32,752 nucleotides of DNA from Deltaproteobacteria bacterium (GTDB lineage Bacteria; Myxococcota_A; UBA9042; DTJE01): the NCBI GenBank assembly GCA_016875475.1, contig VGRB01000006.1, positions 1 through 32,752 of the forward strand, in the 5' to 3' direction. The notes under the pieces are model-generated. The model searched no databases, was not told the DNA's origin, and saw only the letters and a program-made list of their open reading frames with translations. Made by a program: the position numbers and the translations under genes. Shown here piece after piece: positions 32,318 through 32,752 of the stretch. The first letter of the stretch is position 1; each line of letters opens with the position of its first letter.

Positions 32318-32752
32318 ATGAGACGGAACCTGTTCGCGATCCTGGCCGCGGTCGCGCTCGCACTTCCCGCGATCGCCGCGGCGCAGCCCGGCCCCGGCGG
32401 CCGGGGGGGCGGGTACGGGTACGGGCACGGGAAGGGGGGGATGGGTCCGGGCATGCACGGGGGGCCGGGCGTGCACCTGCGCCACGTGTACAAGTGCCTG
32501 ATGAACTCGCCCGAGATCGCGCTCGACGCGGACCAGAAGAAGCAGGTCGACGCGATCCGCGACGAGCTGAAGGCCGGCCTGAAGGGCCGGAAGAACGAGA
32601 TGCGGGCCCGGCACCAGGAGTTCATGAAGGCCTTCTCGGACGCCTCGAAGTCGAACGCGGACCTCAAGAAGATGGCCGACGCGATGCACGCGGACATGAA
32701 GGCGCAGATGGACGCGAAGTGGGACACGGTGATGAAGGTCCGGCAGGTCCCC
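32318..32752 (+). CDS. Spy/CpxP/ZraP-like periplasmic protein (partial, runs off window)
   Basis: 145 codons are visible and no stop is reached. ATG 32318 has CGGAGG seven bases upstream. Residues 1-22 are a cleavable signal peptide (AILAAVALALPAIAAAQ). Next is a Gly/His/Met-rich stretch (GYGYGHGKGGMGPGMHGG, then HLRH) suited to binding metal. From about residue 55 it is helical and charged (LDADQKKQVDAIRDELKAGL; MRARHQEFMKAFSD), as in Spy, CpxP and ZraP chaperones that form curved helical dimers in the periplasm. The LTxxQ motif is represented by LDADQ. Its position behind a kinase, a sigma54 regulator and a sigma54 promoter matches the ZraPSR logic of zinc and envelope stress. The ORF track omits it because it is open-ended. 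Confidence 0.82.
   Translation, partial: MRRNLFAILAAVALALPAIAAAQPGPGGRGGGYGYGHGKGGMGPGMHGGPGVHLRHVYKCLMNSPEIALDADQKKQVDAIRDELKAGLKGRKNEMRARHQEFMKAFSDASKSNADLKKMADAMHADMKAQMDAKWDTVMKVRQVP

Noticed and set aside
1-32752. tRNA, rRNA, CRISPR, IS element or prophage
   Set aside because: No cloverleaf, rRNA-like, spaced-repeat, transposase or integrase sequence was recognised on either strand.

Overview
This is a very GC-rich, gene-dense bacterial chromosome segment. It encodes the SecDF-YajC translocase subunits, many lipobox-type exported proteins, a Cys-rich Kazal-like lipoprotein, Mur ligases and an NtrC-family two-component system. This looks like a Gram-negative, most likely a Myxococcota-type ('deltaproteobacterial') or similar uncultured lineage. 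That assignment is inferred from gene content and style, because no rRNA or other strong taxonomic marker is present. I saw no tRNA, rRNA, CRISPR array, insertion sequence or prophage.

Layout. (1) 1-2463: the tail of a truncated gene overlaps a 600-aa TIM-barrel-like protein whose C-terminus resembles MfnB, followed by a decayed minus-strand lipoprotein gene. (2) 2464-5160: a large subtilase lipoprotein. It converges on gdhA (glutamate dehydrogenase, minus) across a GC-rich hairpin and repeat zone. (3) 6920-10642: a yajC-secD-secF operon (minus) with a good sigma70-like promoter, divergent from a clpP-type gene (11029-11640, plus). (4) 11659-16009 (minus): a patatin phospholipase, a ceramidase-family hydrolase, a GH4 glycosidase and a frameshifted lipoprotein remnant. 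(5) 16159-18960 (plus): an LD-carboxypeptidase and a serine hydrolase, probably a murein-recycling pair. A small-protein/nucleotidyltransferase cassette lies between them, and the hydrolase has no start codon at the expected place. (6) 18965-23291 (minus): a GH5 endoglycoceramidase-like lipoprotein, a multiply frameshifted lipoprotein and a Cys-rich Kazal-like lipoprotein. The first and last each carry a perfect in-frame tandem duplication (93 bp and 105 bp). (7) 23366-29307 (minus): a compact, partly overlapping run of SDR oxidoreductase, HEAT-repeat lipoprotein, crotonase, murC-like, murD and NYN-domain nuclease. (8) 29394-32752 (plus): a histidine kinase, a sigma54-dependent response regulator and a Spy/ZraP/CpxP-like periplasmic protein cut by the window edge.

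The most interesting unit is (8). Kinase and regulator overlap by ATGA. The regulator is followed immediately by two dyads whose centres are 21 bp apart. About 100 bp further on is a near-consensus sigma54 -24/-12 element, and then the metal-ligand-rich periplasmic protein. This is a complete candidate ZraSR-ZraP-like envelope or metal stress circuit that can be read from the sequence, with an enhancer, a promoter and large nested inverted repeats between regulator and target.

A second theme is selective decay. Three exported-lipoprotein genes carry stops or frameshifts, one at a G8 homopolymer, and two exported-protein genes have perfect tandem duplications. The housekeeping genes around them are intact. 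Either these surface genes are evolving rapidly, or the assembly has local errors; raw reads would decide.
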